Shown: piece after piece, positions 8,201-17,139 of the stretch | Layout: each line of letters begins with the position of its first letter | Numbering within the stretch: the first letter of the stretch is position 1 | Source: JAJXWB01 sp037044955 | GTDB taxonomy: Bacteria > Pseudomonadota > Alphaproteobacteria > Rhizobiales > Beijerinckiaceae | Assembly: GCA_037044955.1 (NCBI GenBank) | Contig: JBAOHX010000014.1 | Location: forward strand, 403,767 to 467,766 | Direction of reading: 5' to 3' | DNA length: 64,000 bases | Made by a program: the position numbers and the translations under genes | Notes under the pieces: model-generated | What the model saw: the letters and a program-made list of their open reading frames with translations, nothing else | Database searches by the model: none | Told to the model about the DNA's origin: nothing

Positions 8201-9606
8201 TTCGTCGCGCCTGAGGCGACCTGGTCGGGCGGCGCCTGCCATTTCAGCGGCAGGGCGAGATATTTCATGCGGCCCTGGCTTTCCACCAGCATGGCGATGT
8301 AGTCGCGCTTGGCCTGCGTCGCGATCTTGATCGCCGCGGCCATTTCCTCGGGCTGCGCGATCGGCTGCAATTGCACGCTGGCCAGCACGTCGCCGATCAT
8401 CAACCCGGCGTCGGCGGCCGGCGAACCCGATTGCACCTCCGTCACGACCAGACCCTTGCGGCTCGGCTCGATCTTGAATTGCGCGCGCGTCTCGTCGCCG
8501 AGCGGCGCGCACATGAAGCCGAGATCGTTCGCCTGGCCCGACGCCATCGCAAGGCGCATCGGCGTCGTGTCCTGCTTCTGCGCGCCGGGCCATTCGACCG
8601 GCGTGAGCGAAACGGTTTCGCTCTTGCCGCCGCGCAATATTTTCAGCCGCACCTTTTCGCCGAGCGATGCGGCGACCTCCCGACGCAACATGCGCATGTC
8701 CTCGAGCGAATTGCGGTCGATGTCGGTGATGATGTCGCCTGTATGCAGCACTCCGTCGGAAGGGCTGCCCTTCACGGTGTCGGCGACGACAGCGCCCGAT
8801 TTCGCGGGAGCGCCGAGCGCGTTGATGATCTCGGGCGTAAGCGTCGCGCCCTCGACGCCGATCCACCCGACCTTGAGATAGCCGTACTTGCGCAAGAGAT
8901 CCGCCACTTCCTGCGTCGTCTCGGAGGGAATGGCGAAACCGAGGCCGATCGAGCCGCCCTTGGCGTTTCCACCGGTGTAATAGGCGGTGCTGACCGCGAT
9001 CACCTCGCCCTTGAGATTGAAGATCGGGCCGCCGGAATTGCCGTGGTTGATCGGCGCGTCGGTCTGGATGAAGGAATCGAACAGCGAGAAGCCGAGATCG
9101 CGGTTGAGCGCGCTGACCACGCCGGTCGTGACGGTCGTCCCGAGACCGAAGGGATTGCCGATGACGACGACCTGCTGACCGAGCTCGAGCTTGTTGCTGT
9201 CGCCGTATTTCACCGGCTGAAGTTTCTTCGCAGTCTCGACCTTGAGAAGGGCGAGATCGACGTCGCCGCCGTGTCCGAGCAGCTTGGCGCGCAGCGGCGC
9301 GCCATCCTGCATCTGCACGATGATTTCGTAGGCGCCTTTGACGACATGGCGGTTGGTGACAATGTAGCCGGCCTTGTCGACGACGAAGCCGGAGCCGTAG
9401 GCCTCCTTGACCTTCATTTCGCCCGGCTTGGCGTCGGCTGCGTCGTTCTTCTCGAGCGTATGGGTCGTTATGCGCACGACGCTGGGCAACAGCTTTTCGA
9501 TCGCGCCCGCCCGCTCGAGCTTCGGCGTGCGCAGATAAAGTATCGCGGAGACGAGCGCGACGACGAAGATCGTCAGCGCGAGAATGTTCCTGCGAGCGAC
9601 GGTCAT
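8197..9606 (-). CDS. HtrA/DegP-like serine protease, membrane-anchored, two PDZ domains
   Basis: The protein of about 469 residues has an N-terminal signal-anchor helix (ILALTIFVVALVSAILYL) and a trypsin-like protease domain with the full triad: His in TNRHVV, Asp in DVDLALL and Ser in GNSGGP. Two PDZ domains follow (residues about 245-345 and 380-460). HtrA proteases degrade or sense misfolded envelope proteins in the periplasm. Two adjacent ATGs exist; the inner one has the better distance to the GGAGGAG site. The downstream ferredoxin/cyclase-like gene is translationally coupled, so the protease may process or be regulated by that membrane protein. The coupling is seen; the functional link is inference. 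Confidence 0.9.
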   Translation of the reverse strand: MTVARRNILALTIFVVALVSAILYLRTPKLERAGAIEKLLPSVVRITTHTLEKNDAADAKPGEMKVKEAYGSGFVVDKAGYIVTNRHVVKGAYEIIVQMQDGAPLRAKLLGHGGDVDLALLKVETAKKLQPVKYGDSNKLELGQQVVVIGNPFGLGTTVTTGVVSALNRDLGFSLFDSFIQTDAPINHGNSGGPIFNLKGEVIAVSTAYYTGGNAKGGSIGLGFAIPSETTQEVADLLRKYGYLKVGWIGVEGATLTPEIINALGAPAKSGAVVADTVKGSPSDGVLHTGDIITDIDRNSLEDMRMLRREVAASLGEKVRLKILRGGKSETVSLTPVEWPGAQKQDTTPMRLAMASGQANDLGFMCAPLGDETRAQFKIEPSRKGLVVTEVQSGSPAADAGLMIGDVLASVQLQPIAQPEEMAAAIKIATQAKRDYIAMLVESQGRMKYLALPLKWQAPPDQVASGATK

Positions 9607-9866
9607 CATCTCCTCCTTCAGAGGCTGCGCGTGCGAACGATCGCGGAGCGCAAGGCGAAATAGGACTGCCGCAACCGGATTTCGATGGTCGCCCAGCGGC
9701 TTTCGGACATGCGCGGGCGAACCGATCGCGCCTTCATCGCTTTACGCGGCGCGCGCGCGCATGGATTTGAAGCAGACCGATTTTTCTCGCCGCTCCGCGG
9801 ATCGACCGGCCGCGCGCGACATGCTAGGTAGAGCTTGACCATCCAGGCTCGAGGGGAGGGCCGTCG

Positions 9867-10500
9867 ATGAGGCAGCAGCGACTTGATCCTGTCGCATTCG
9901 CGCCGGCGCCGCCGGGGGGTGAGTTTGCCTCGAGCCCTTCCACGCGCTCCAAGAGCGACAACGACCTGTCGCTCGCTCTCGCCCGGATCGCCGCTCATCG
10001 CGACCGCTCGGCCTTTCGCGCGCTCTTCGACACGCTTGCGCCTGCGGTCAAAGGGCTCGCCATGCGGCAGGGCGCGGACGCGGCCGCTGCCGAGGAGATC
10101 GTTCAGGAGACCTTCCTGACCGTCTGGCGCAAGGCGGCGCTCTACGCGCCCGAGCGCGGCAGCGCGAACGCCTGGGTCTATACAATTGCGCGCAACGTTC
10201 GGATCGACCGGTTGCGGCGGGAGCCGATTTGGCAGGAATTGACGGAAGAGCCGGACAATCGCGCATCCGACGATCACGCCGGCCGACGAGGCTCTGGCCG
10301 CCGGACAAATCCAGGCGCGCGTTCGCGACGTATTGAACCAATTGCCGCCCGAGCAGGCCACGGTCGTGCGGCTTGCGTTCATAGACGGCCTGTCGCACGC
10401 GCAGATCGCCGAAGCGACCGGCGCGCCGCTCGGCACCGTGAAAACGCGGATGAACCTGGCCTATCAGAAGATGCGCGCCGCGCTGCAGGAATTGCGATGA
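9867..10500 (+). CDS. ECF sigma factor of the RpoE/ChrR type, frameshifted
   Basis: The first ~135 residues contain sigma region 2 (EEIVQETFLTVWRKAALY, then SANAWVYTIARNVRIDRLRR). The reading frame is lost between about 10,262 and 10,280. Region 4 continues one frame later (LNQLPPEQATVVRLAFIDGL, HAQIAEATGAPLGTVKTRMN) to a TGA at 10,498. The parity corresponds to one extra base. The start has a GGGAGGG ribosome-binding site. The stop overlaps the ATG of the adjacent ChrR-like gene, the standard arrangement for a sigma factor and its anti-sigma. In Rhodobacter this pair answers singlet oxygen; the signal here is not known. Confidence 0.85.
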
Positions 10501-11150
10501 ACCTTCGATTTCACCCGGAGAACGCGACGCTCGTGAGCTATGCCGCCGGCGCATTGCCGCAGTCGATCGCCATTCTCGTGGGAGCGCATATCGAAATGTG
10601 CCGCGCCTGCCGCGCGGAGATGGAAACGGTCGGCGCGCTCGCCGGCGCGGCGTTCGCCTGCGCGCCGGTGGAACAGGTCGACGCCGACGCCTTCGCCCGC
10701 CTGGCGGCCCGGCTCGACGGCGAGCCGCCGCCGCCCGCGTCCCGACAAGCGAGAGAGGCGGCCGACCTGCCCGGCCCGCTGGCGCGGTTCGTCGGCGGCG
10801 GGACGGAGGCCATCGCCTGGCGCGAGGTTCTGCCGGGGATAGAGCATTGTCGCTACACGCTGACCTCGACGCGCGGCGAGAGCGCGCTCAGGCTGCTGCG
10901 CGCCGCGCCCGGCCGGGAGATTCCCGACCATTCGCACAGCGGGCAGGAAGTCACGCTCGTGCTGTCGGGCGCGCTCGGCGACGGCGCGCGCGTGTATCAG
11001 GCTGGCGAACTCTGCGACCTCGACGACACGACGAGCCACAATCCCAGGGTTCATGGCGAGGACTTGTGCATCTGCGCGATCGCCGAGGAGGGGCCGCCCA
11101 GATTTGCATCGGCCGAGGTGGCGGACTATTTGCGAGAAGCGGGAATTTGA
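10497..11150 (+). CDS. ChrR-like zinc anti-sigma factor with cupin domain
   Basis: The 217-residue protein begins with the zinc anti-sigma (ZAS) module, with H-x3-C-x2-C in AHIEMCRACR and an upstream His in FHPENATL. It ends in a cupin (residues about 115-205, PDHSHSGQEVTLVLSG). ChrR holds its sigma factor inactive and releases it on stress sensed by the cupin. The start overlaps the sigma stop by 4 bp. The frame is intact. Confidence 0.9.
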   Translation: MNLRFHPENATLVSYAAGALPQSIAILVGAHIEMCRACRAEMETVGALAGAAFACAPVEQVDADAFARLAARLDGEPPPPASRQAREAADLPGPLARFVGGGTEAIAWREVLPGIEHCRYTLTSTRGESALRLLRAAPGREIPDHSHSGQEVTLVLSGALGDGARVYQAGELCDLDDTTSHNPRVHGEDLCICAIAEEGPPRFASAEVADYLREAGI

Positions 11151-11190
11151 GGATTAGAGTCGCGGCCCCGGATCGAATGGCGGAACAGGC

Positions 11191-11763
11191 TTGAGCGACA
11201 AGATCGGAAAATCCGACCCTCTGGCGGCACAGAGGCTGGCCCGGCTGATCCAGCGGACCGGACAGGGCGACCGGGCGGCGTTCCGCGAACTCTATCTCGA
11301 CACGTCAGCGAAACTTATGGGCGTGGTCGTCCGTATTCTCAGATCGAGGAGCGACGCCAGCGACGTCCTGCAGGACGTCTACCTCAAGGTATGGACGAAC
11401 TCCGCGAGTTTTGCGCCGGAAAGCGGCTCGGCCATGGCCTGGCTGGTTTCCATCGCGCGTAACAGGTCGATTGACATCGTCCGCGCCCGGACTTCCGCCG
11501 CGACCGAGACGCAGGAGACCGACTGGTTCGAGAAGCTGCAAAGCGCAGCGGACGTGGAGGGCGATTTCATGAGCCGGGACGCCCTGATCCATTGTCTGCA
11601 GCGCCTGAATCCGCAGGTCCGCGAGGCGATCATGCTTGCCTATTACGAAGGATTGTCGCGCGAGGAGCTGGCGGCCCGGCTGGCCATGCCCGTCGGCAGC
11701 GTCAAGACCTGGCTGCGACGCGGCTCGCTGACCCTGCGCGACTGCCTGGACGGCAAGTCATGA
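11191..11763 (+). CDS. ECF sigma factor (SigK-like), second pair
   Basis: The 190-residue protein has sigma region 2 (SDASDVLQDVYLKVWTNS, AMAWLVSIARNRSIDIVR) and region 4 (QRLNPQVREAIMLAYYEGLS, ARLAMPVGSVKTWLRRG). The only sensible start is a TTG; no in-frame ATG occurs before region 2. The stop overlaps the ATG of the next gene, an RskA-like anti-sigma. It lies 40 bp after chrR, so two sigma/anti-sigma pairs sit head to tail and may be co-transcribed. Confidence 0.9.
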   Translation: MSDKIGKSDPLAAQRLARLIQRTGQGDRAAFRELYLDTSAKLMGVVVRILRSRSDASDVLQDVYLKVWTNSASFAPESGSAMAWLVSIARNRSIDIVRARTSAATETQETDWFEKLQSAADVEGDFMSRDALIHCLQRLNPQVREAIMLAYYEGLSREELAARLAMPVGSVKTWLRRGSLTLRDCLDGKS

Positions 11764-12632
11764 GCGACGACCTTTCCATGACCGCGCTGGAATATGCGCT
11801 GGGCACTTTGCCGGCCGACGAGCGCGCGGCTTTCGCGCGACTGGCCGCCACCGACGCGGCCGCGCGCGACGCGCTCGCCGAATGGGAGCGCAAGCTCGCG
11901 CCGATGGCGGCGGCGATCGAACCGATCGAGCCTGACAGCGCCGTTTTGCGCGCGCTCGAGCAGCGAATGGACCCGCCCGTCGTCGGCGGCAATGTCGTGG
12001 CGCTGCAGCGCTCCATCATGCGCTGGCGTTCGGCCGCGACCGCGATGAGCGCGATCGCCGCGACGCTCGCGCTCTATGTGGGGCTGAAGCCCGCGCCCGA
12101 AATCGAACGTCCCGCGCTGACCGCCGCCGTGCAAAGCGCGCCCGCGCCGGCGGCGCCCGCGACGGGCCGCGCGCCGGACGTCGGCGGCGGCATCGCGACC
12201 GCATCGGCAAGCCGGCAGAACGAAAATCTCGTGGTGACCGCGAACGGCGGCCGCGAAGGCGCGATCCGCGGCGGCCTCAACGTGCAGCCCACACGCGAGC
12301 CGGAGACGGCGCCGGCGCTCGTCGCCGCGCTGACGCCCGCCGCCGCGCCGGCGGCCCTGCTGGCGCGCGTCGACGGTTCGACAAACACGCTTGTCGTGCG
12401 CCGCCTGGCCGCGACGGCGCCCGCGGGATCGGCGCTGCGGCTCTGGCTGCTGACGCCCGGCGCGCCGCCCCGCGCGCTCGGCGTCGTGAGCGAAGAGACG
12501 ACGCGGCTCGCCTTGCCGCGCGACGTTCCGCTCGCAGGCGCGACGATCGCGGCGACGATGGAGCCTGCAGGCGCGACCGGCGATGCGCCGGGCGGCGCCT
12601 ACGTGTACGAAGGCAAGCTCGTGCGCGAGTGA
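11760..12632 (+). CDS. RskA-family anti-sigma factor
   Basis: The 290-residue protein has a short N-terminal sigma-binding region (EYALGTLPADERAAFARL), a single transmembrane helix near residues 88-106 (SAATAMSAIAATLALYVGL), an Ala/Pro-rich linker, and a C-terminal periplasmic RskA domain from about residue 190 (LWLLTPGAPPRALG). Such proteins release their sigma factor after regulated proteolysis. The 3' end is crossed on the other strand by the open tail of the selB frame. Confidence 0.9.
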   Translation: MSDDLSMTALEYALGTLPADERAAFARLAATDAAARDALAEWERKLAPMAAAIEPIEPDSAVLRALEQRMDPPVVGGNVVALQRSIMRWRSAATAMSAIAATLALYVGLKPAPEIERPALTAAVQSAPAPAAPATGRAPDVGGGIATASASRQNENLVVTANGGREGAIRGGLNVQPTREPETAPALVAALTPAAAPAALLARVDGSTNTLVVRRLAATAPAGSALRLWLLTPGAPPRALGVVSEETTRLALPRDVPLAGATIAATMEPAGATGDAPGGAYVYEGKLVRE

Positions 12633-14698
12633 CGCGCATTCTTCAAGAAGAGATGGCGGAAGAGAGAGGGAGTCGAACCCACCAAGGACCGGCTCGCGGC
12701 CCCTCCCGGATTTGAAGTCCGGACGCCCCACCGGGGACGATTCTCTTCCATGCGCAAACTAGCTGGCCGGCGCCGCGCGCCGAACAGGTCGAGGCGATGC
12801 CGGTTGATGCGCCGGAGATCGCCGCGGCGCAGCGTCACGCCGTGACGATCGAAGAATTCCAGGATCTGGATCGCGACCTTGCGGCCATTGTCGAGGCGGT
12901 CGCGGAATTGCGCGGCTGTGAACTGCCCCTGCGGCGCGGCTGCGGCGATGTCGGCGGCTATCGCCGTCATTTCGGCGACGGTCGGACGCAGGAAGAAATG
13001 ATCGTGCGCGACCTCGTCGACCTTGCCCATGCGCCCGAGCAGCTTGAACAGGCGGCGCACGTCCGGTTCGCGCAGGTCGAGAAGATTGGCGATGTCGCGA
13101 ACGCGCGGCGGGCGAAAGCGTTCGACGCCCGAGACGAGCGGCGCGATGCGCCGCCAGGCGGCTTCATCTTCCGGCTGAAGCCGGACTTCATGCTCTGCGA
13201 GCCGCGCCCAGGCGCCGTCGAGCGCCACGCGACCCGAAAGAGCGGGCGTCAGCAAGAGGCTGCGAAATATCGGCGCGGGCAGGCGCGGTTCGAGCGCCAT
13301 GCGCAGCCGCTCGAGACCAAGACCCGGCAAATCCGGGTTCTCCGCATGAAACGCCGCGAGCGTGGACAGGAGATTGTCGACGAGGCGCGCAAATGTTTCG
13401 CGCGACAGACCGGTGTTCGCGCCGCCGCCGGTGAGTTCGACGATGCCGAGACGTTGCGCGATATCCGCAAGCGCCCGAGCGCCGAGCGCGCGGTCGCGCG
13501 CGAAAGCGACGAGATCGACATGGAACGGCGCGGTCGCGAGCAGGGCTTGCAGGGCTTCCGCATGATCGGCGCGCGACGCCGCCGCGAGGATCGCGCGGCG
13601 CTCGGGCGAACGCCGCTTGCGCGCAGGCGCGCGCAGATCGACGAAGACGCCGCCGCCGATCGTGCGTTGCGCCGTGGTGTCGCGCGCGACGAAGCGGTCG
13701 CCGACGGCGGCCGCGATCGGTTTCTCCAGCACGAGCTGCGCGAAAACCTGCTCGCCCGGCTCGATCGGATCGTCGCCGAGCAGGACGATGCGGGCGGCAG
13801 TGTCGCTGGCTGCGTGGTGCAGACGGATCGGCGTCCATTGCGCGACGGATTTCCTTTCCGAGGGCAGCAGGCGGAAAGAGACGTCTATGCGGTCGGTCGG
13901 CGCATGCAACTCGGGCGCGAGCACGAAGTCGCCGCGCGCGATGGCGTCTTTCGACATTCCTTCGCCGGCGAGATTGAGCGCGCAGCGCTCGCCCGCCCGG
14001 CCCCGCTCCGCCGGGCGGTTTTGCGCATGGATGGAACGCACGCGCGCTTGCCTGCCGGACGGGCTGACGACGATCCGGTCGCCAACCGCGACCTCGCCCG
14101 ACAGGACGATGCCGGTGACGACCGTGCCCGCGCCGGCAAGCGTGAACGAGCGGTCGACCGCAAAGCGAAAGACGCCGTCCTGCACGCGCGCGCGCGTCGC
14201 GCCGGATGCGACGAAGAGCTTTTCGCGCAAGGCGTCGACGCCGTCGCCCGTCAGCGAGGAAACCGGCGCGATTTCGGCGCCGGCGAGCGACGACGTCGCG
14301 AGCAGGTTTGCGAGATCGCGCGAAACTTCGGCGATGCGCTCGGGCGGGACCATGTCGATCTTGGTGAGCGCCACGAGCCCGCGTGAAAGACCGAGCAGAT
14401 CGAGGATCGCGAGATGCTCGCGCGTCTGCGGCATGATCCCGTCGTCGGCGGCGACGACGAAAAGCACGAAATCGACGCCGGTCGCGCCGGCAAGCATCGT
14501 GTGCACGAACTTCTCGTGGCCGGGCACGTCGACGAAACCCAGCGCCGAACCATCGGGCGCCGGGGCATAGGCGAAGCCGAGATCGATGGAAATGCCGCGC
14601 GCCTTCTCTTCCTTCAGGCGATCCGTGTCGACGCCGGTGAGCGCGCGCACCAGCGAGGATTTTCCATGATCGATATGGCCGGCCGTGCCGACGATCAT
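12599..14698 (-). CDS. selB: Selenocysteine-specific elongation factor SelB
   Basis: SelB delivers Sec-tRNA to the ribosome at UGA codons by binding the SECIS hairpin. The N-terminal GTPase shows GTAGHIDHGKSSL, DVPGHEKFVH and TKID, followed by EF-Tu-like domains. The C-terminal winged helices end near HRLDLFGARRR. The ATG overlaps the selA stop (ATGA). Homology seems to end near 12,760 (about 646 residues), but the frame stays open through the whole tRNA-Sec gene to a stop at 12,599, giving 699 residues. A TAG at 12,759-12,761 in another frame may be the native stop if an indel lies near the 3' end. Confidence 0.93.
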   Translation of the reverse strand: MIVGTAGHIDHGKSSLVRALTGVDTDRLKEEKARGISIDLGFAYAPAPDGSALGFVDVPGHEKFVHTMLAGATGVDFVLFVVAADDGIMPQTREHLAILDLLGLSRGLVALTKIDMVPPERIAEVSRDLANLLATSSLAGAEIAPVSSLTGDGVDALREKLFVASGATRARVQDGVFRFAVDRSFTLAGAGTVVTGIVLSGEVAVGDRIVVSPSGRQARVRSIHAQNRPAERGRAGERCALNLAGEGMSKDAIARGDFVLAPELHAPTDRIDVSFRLLPSERKSVAQWTPIRLHHAASDTAARIVLLGDDPIEPGEQVFAQLVLEKPIAAAVGDRFVARDTTAQRTIGGGVFVDLRAPARKRRSPERRAILAAASRADHAEALQALLATAPFHVDLVAFARDRALGARALADIAQRLGIVELTGGGANTGLSRETFARLVDNLLSTLAAFHAENPDLPGLGLERLRMALEPRLPAPIFRSLLLTPALSGRVALDGAWARLAEHEVRLQPEDEAAWRRIAPLVSGVERFRPPRVRDIANLLDLREPDVRRLFKLLGRMGKVDEVAHDHFFLRPTVAEMTAIAADIAAAAPQGQFTAAQFRDRLDNGRKVAIQILEFFDRHGVTLRRGDLRRINRHRLDLFGARRRPASLRMEENRPRWGVRTSNPGGAASRSLVGSTPSLFRHLFLKNARHSRTSLPSYT
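12654..12749 (-). tRNA. selC: tRNA-Sec (TCA anticodon)
   Basis: Read on the minus strand, the 96-base gene has an 8-bp acceptor stem (GGAAGAGA with TCTCTTCC), a long D stem (CCCC GGT GGGG), an anticodon arm CCGGA-CTTCAAA-TCCGG carrying TCA, a long variable arm, a GGGTTCGACTCCC T arm, a G discriminator and an encoded CCA. The 8-bp acceptor, extended D stem and TCA anticodon identify the selenocysteine tRNA that reads UGA. It lies at the end of the selA-selB operon that encodes its partners. Confidence 0.96.
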
Positions 14699-16108
14699 GG
14701 CGCGCCTGTCGCCGTATCGAGATGCGCGAGATTGGCGAGGAAAGCGCCTTCGTCCGTCAGGCAGCGCAGGTCGAGGACGAGCGCGCCCTCCGCCACGCGA
14801 CCGATGACCGGCCAGGGCAATGCGCGCAGCGCCTTGTTGAGCGCAATAAGCGCGCGCTGACTGCCGCGCGGGCGAATGGCGAGGCCCGCGCTGGCGATCG
14901 TTTCGACGGGCGAGGCGCCGGAGCCGACTTCGCTCGCGCAATCCGCGACCTCGACATGGAAATTCGCGCCGACCATTTCCTGCACGCGCGGCGCGAGGCG
15001 CCTGGCTTGCGCCATGATCTCGTCGCGCGGTCGCGCCAGCGCGGCGAGCGTCGGCAGCGTCTGCGCGAGCCGGTCGGGATCGCGATAGAGTTTCAGCGTC
15101 GCCTCGAGCGCGGCGATCCTGATCTTGTCGACGCGCAACGCGCGCTTCATCGGGTTCCTGTTGATGCGCGCGATCAGATCCCTGCGGCCGACGATGAAGC
15201 CCGCCTGCGGTCCGCCGAGCAGCTTGTCGCCGGAGAAGGTGACGAGATCGGCCCCCTCGGCCACGGCTTCGGCGACCGTCGGCTCGCGCTTCAATCCGTA
15301 GCGCGCGAGATCGACGAGCACGCCGGAGCCGAGATCGTTGACCAGCGGCGTGCTCTTTTTCACGCGCAATGGTTGCGAGCTCGCGGCCCGACACCTCCTT
15401 CGTGAAACCTTCGATGCGGTAATTGGAGGTATGGACCTTGAGAACGAGGCCCGCTTCCTGCTCCAGCGCCGCGATGTAGTCCTTCGCATGGGTGCGATTG
15501 GTCGTGCCGACCTCGACCAGCCTCGCGCCGGCGCGCGCCATGATGTCCGGCATGCGGAAGGCGCCGCCGATCTCGATCAGTTCGCCGCGCGAGACGATGG
15601 CGCGTTTTCCACGCGCGAGCGTGTTGAGCGTGATGAGGACGGCGGCCGCGTTGTTGTTGACGATTGTCGCGTCTTCCGCGCCGGTGAGTTCGCGGATGAG
15701 GCCGCGCAGATGATCGTCGCGCTCGCCGCGCTTGCCGCCGCCGACGTCGAATTCCAGCGCGACCGCCTCGCGCATCGCCTGCGTCGCCGCCTCGATCGCC
15801 GCTTCGGCAAGGCGCGCGCGGCCGAGATTCGTGTGCAGCGCCGTGCCGGTGAGATTGAAGACGGGCCTGAGGCTCGGCGCATGCGCCGCAGCCAGCCGGC
15901 GGCCGGCGCGCGCGACGATCTCCGCGGCGTCCGCAATGGCCGCGCGGCCTTCGCGCGCCTCGGCAAGTTCCGCGCGAATGGCGTCGACCAGCGCCATGCG
16001 ACCGAATTTCGTCAGCGGCGCGCTCACGCTCTCATGGCGCAAGACTTCATCGACCGACGGCAGGCGGCGTCGATCCGCGGTTTTCGGCGCGGCGCGCTCG
16101 GACGCCAT
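14695..16108 (-). CDS. selA: L-seryl-tRNA(Sec) selenium transferase, frameshifted
   Basis: SelA is the PLP enzyme that converts seryl-tRNA(Sec) to selenocysteyl-tRNA(Sec). The first ~250 residues (NLTGTALHTNLGRA, GAEDATIVNNNAAA, VGTTNRT) and the rest (LVTFSGDKLLGGPQAG with the PLP lysine, RALRVDKIRIAALEATL) lie in adjacent frames. The break maps to a run of five T at 15,356-15,360. Removing one base restores REKSTPLVNDLGSG, so a homopolymer insertion error is the simplest explanation. It starts 4 bp after fdhE and overlaps selB by 4 bp. Confidence 0.92.
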
Positions 16109-16112
16109 CGCC

Positions 16113-17039
16113 TCAATAACCGAACAGGAAGGGATTGACGGCGCCGCGCCGGAACTCGCCGCCGCGCAGCAGCATGTCGAGCGCGAGCGTCGCCACGTCG
16201 TCGGCGACCGGATCGAGCGCTCCGTCCTTATGCTGCAGCATGACCTTCACATAGCGGTTGCACTTCGCGCAGGTCTCCGCGCGCACGAGACCGGCGCCGG
16301 GGCCGTTTTCCACTTCCTGATAGCCGACGCCTTCGGTCGAGCCGCAGCACACGCATTTCACGCGCACCTCGTGCCACAGCGTCGAGCACAGCGCGCAGGA
16401 GACGAAGCGTGTCGCTTCCGCGCCGAGCCAGCCGACGACGAGGCTGGCGACCGGCGGGCCGCCGCAGGCCGGGCATGCGCCTTGCCCCACGGGCGCGAGC
16501 GCCTTGGCGTCGAGCCGTGATGCGAGGCGGACGGCATGGAGCTGCATTCCCGCCGCAGCAAACACCTGTTCGGCGACGCGCGTCGGATCGATGCGTCCAT
16601 CGAAGACCGCGCGCGCGAGCGCCTCGCGTTCCGTTACGCCCATGCGCGCGACCTTGCCCAGCGCCTCGCAGGCTTCGCCCGGCATTTTGATCTGGCGCGC
16701 GAGATCGAACAATTTGTCGAAAGTCGCCGCCAGGGCCGGATCGCCCACGAAGCGATTGCGGTCGAGCGGCGGCATGGCGTGCTGTTTCGCGCGCTCGCGT
16801 TCATCGATGCTCGGCATGAGCGGCTCGGGCAGTCCCGCCTCGTTCGTGCGATGCTGCGCTTCAGCGAGGCCCGCCATGAAATGCAGGTAGGGCGCGAGAT
16901 CGTGGCTCTGCGCGAGCACGGCGAAACGCTGCGCGCGCAGGCGGAAATGCGTTGCGGGATCGGGAAGTCTGGCGAAGGGCGGCTCGGCGCGCGAACCGAT
17001 CTCGACGGGGGCAAACGGCGGAGCGCCGGTTTCACTCAT
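16113..17039 (-). CDS. fdhE: Formate dehydrogenase accessory protein FdhE
   Basis: The 308-residue protein is required for assembly of respiratory formate dehydrogenase-N/O. It shows the family's four CxxC pairs in the C-terminal half (CPACGG, CALC, CVCCGS, CAKC), which form rubredoxin-like iron or zinc sites, and ends in the conserved PFLFGY. It sits between the structural genes and selA in one leftward operon, 100 bp after fdoI. Confidence 0.94.
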   Translation of the reverse strand: MSETGAPPFAPVEIGSRAEPPFARLPDPATHFRLRAQRFAVLAQSHDLAPYLHFMAGLAEAQHRTNEAGLPEPLMPSIDERERAKQHAMPPLDRNRFVGDPALAATFDKLFDLARQIKMPGEACEALGKVARMGVTEREALARAVFDGRIDPTRVAEQVFAAAGMQLHAVRLASRLDAKALAPVGQGACPACGGPPVASLVVGWLGAEATRFVSCALCSTLWHEVRVKCVCCGSTEGVGYQEVENGPGAGLVRAETCAKCNRYVKVMLQHKDGALDPVADDVATLALDMLLRGGEFRRGAVNPFLFGY

Positions 17040-17139
17040 TGCGTTCTCTCACGAACCGCACGGGCCACGTGGAACGACCGCGCCACAGGCGCGATCGCGC
17101 GGATGCGTCCGCGCGCCAGAAACGCGCGGACGTTGCATA

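Noticed and set aside
12599..16108. A single 1,169-codon frame spanning selA and selB
   Set aside because: The middle third is the out-of-frame shadow of the selA C-terminus after the homopolymer break; the two proteins are separate genes with an ATGA overlap.
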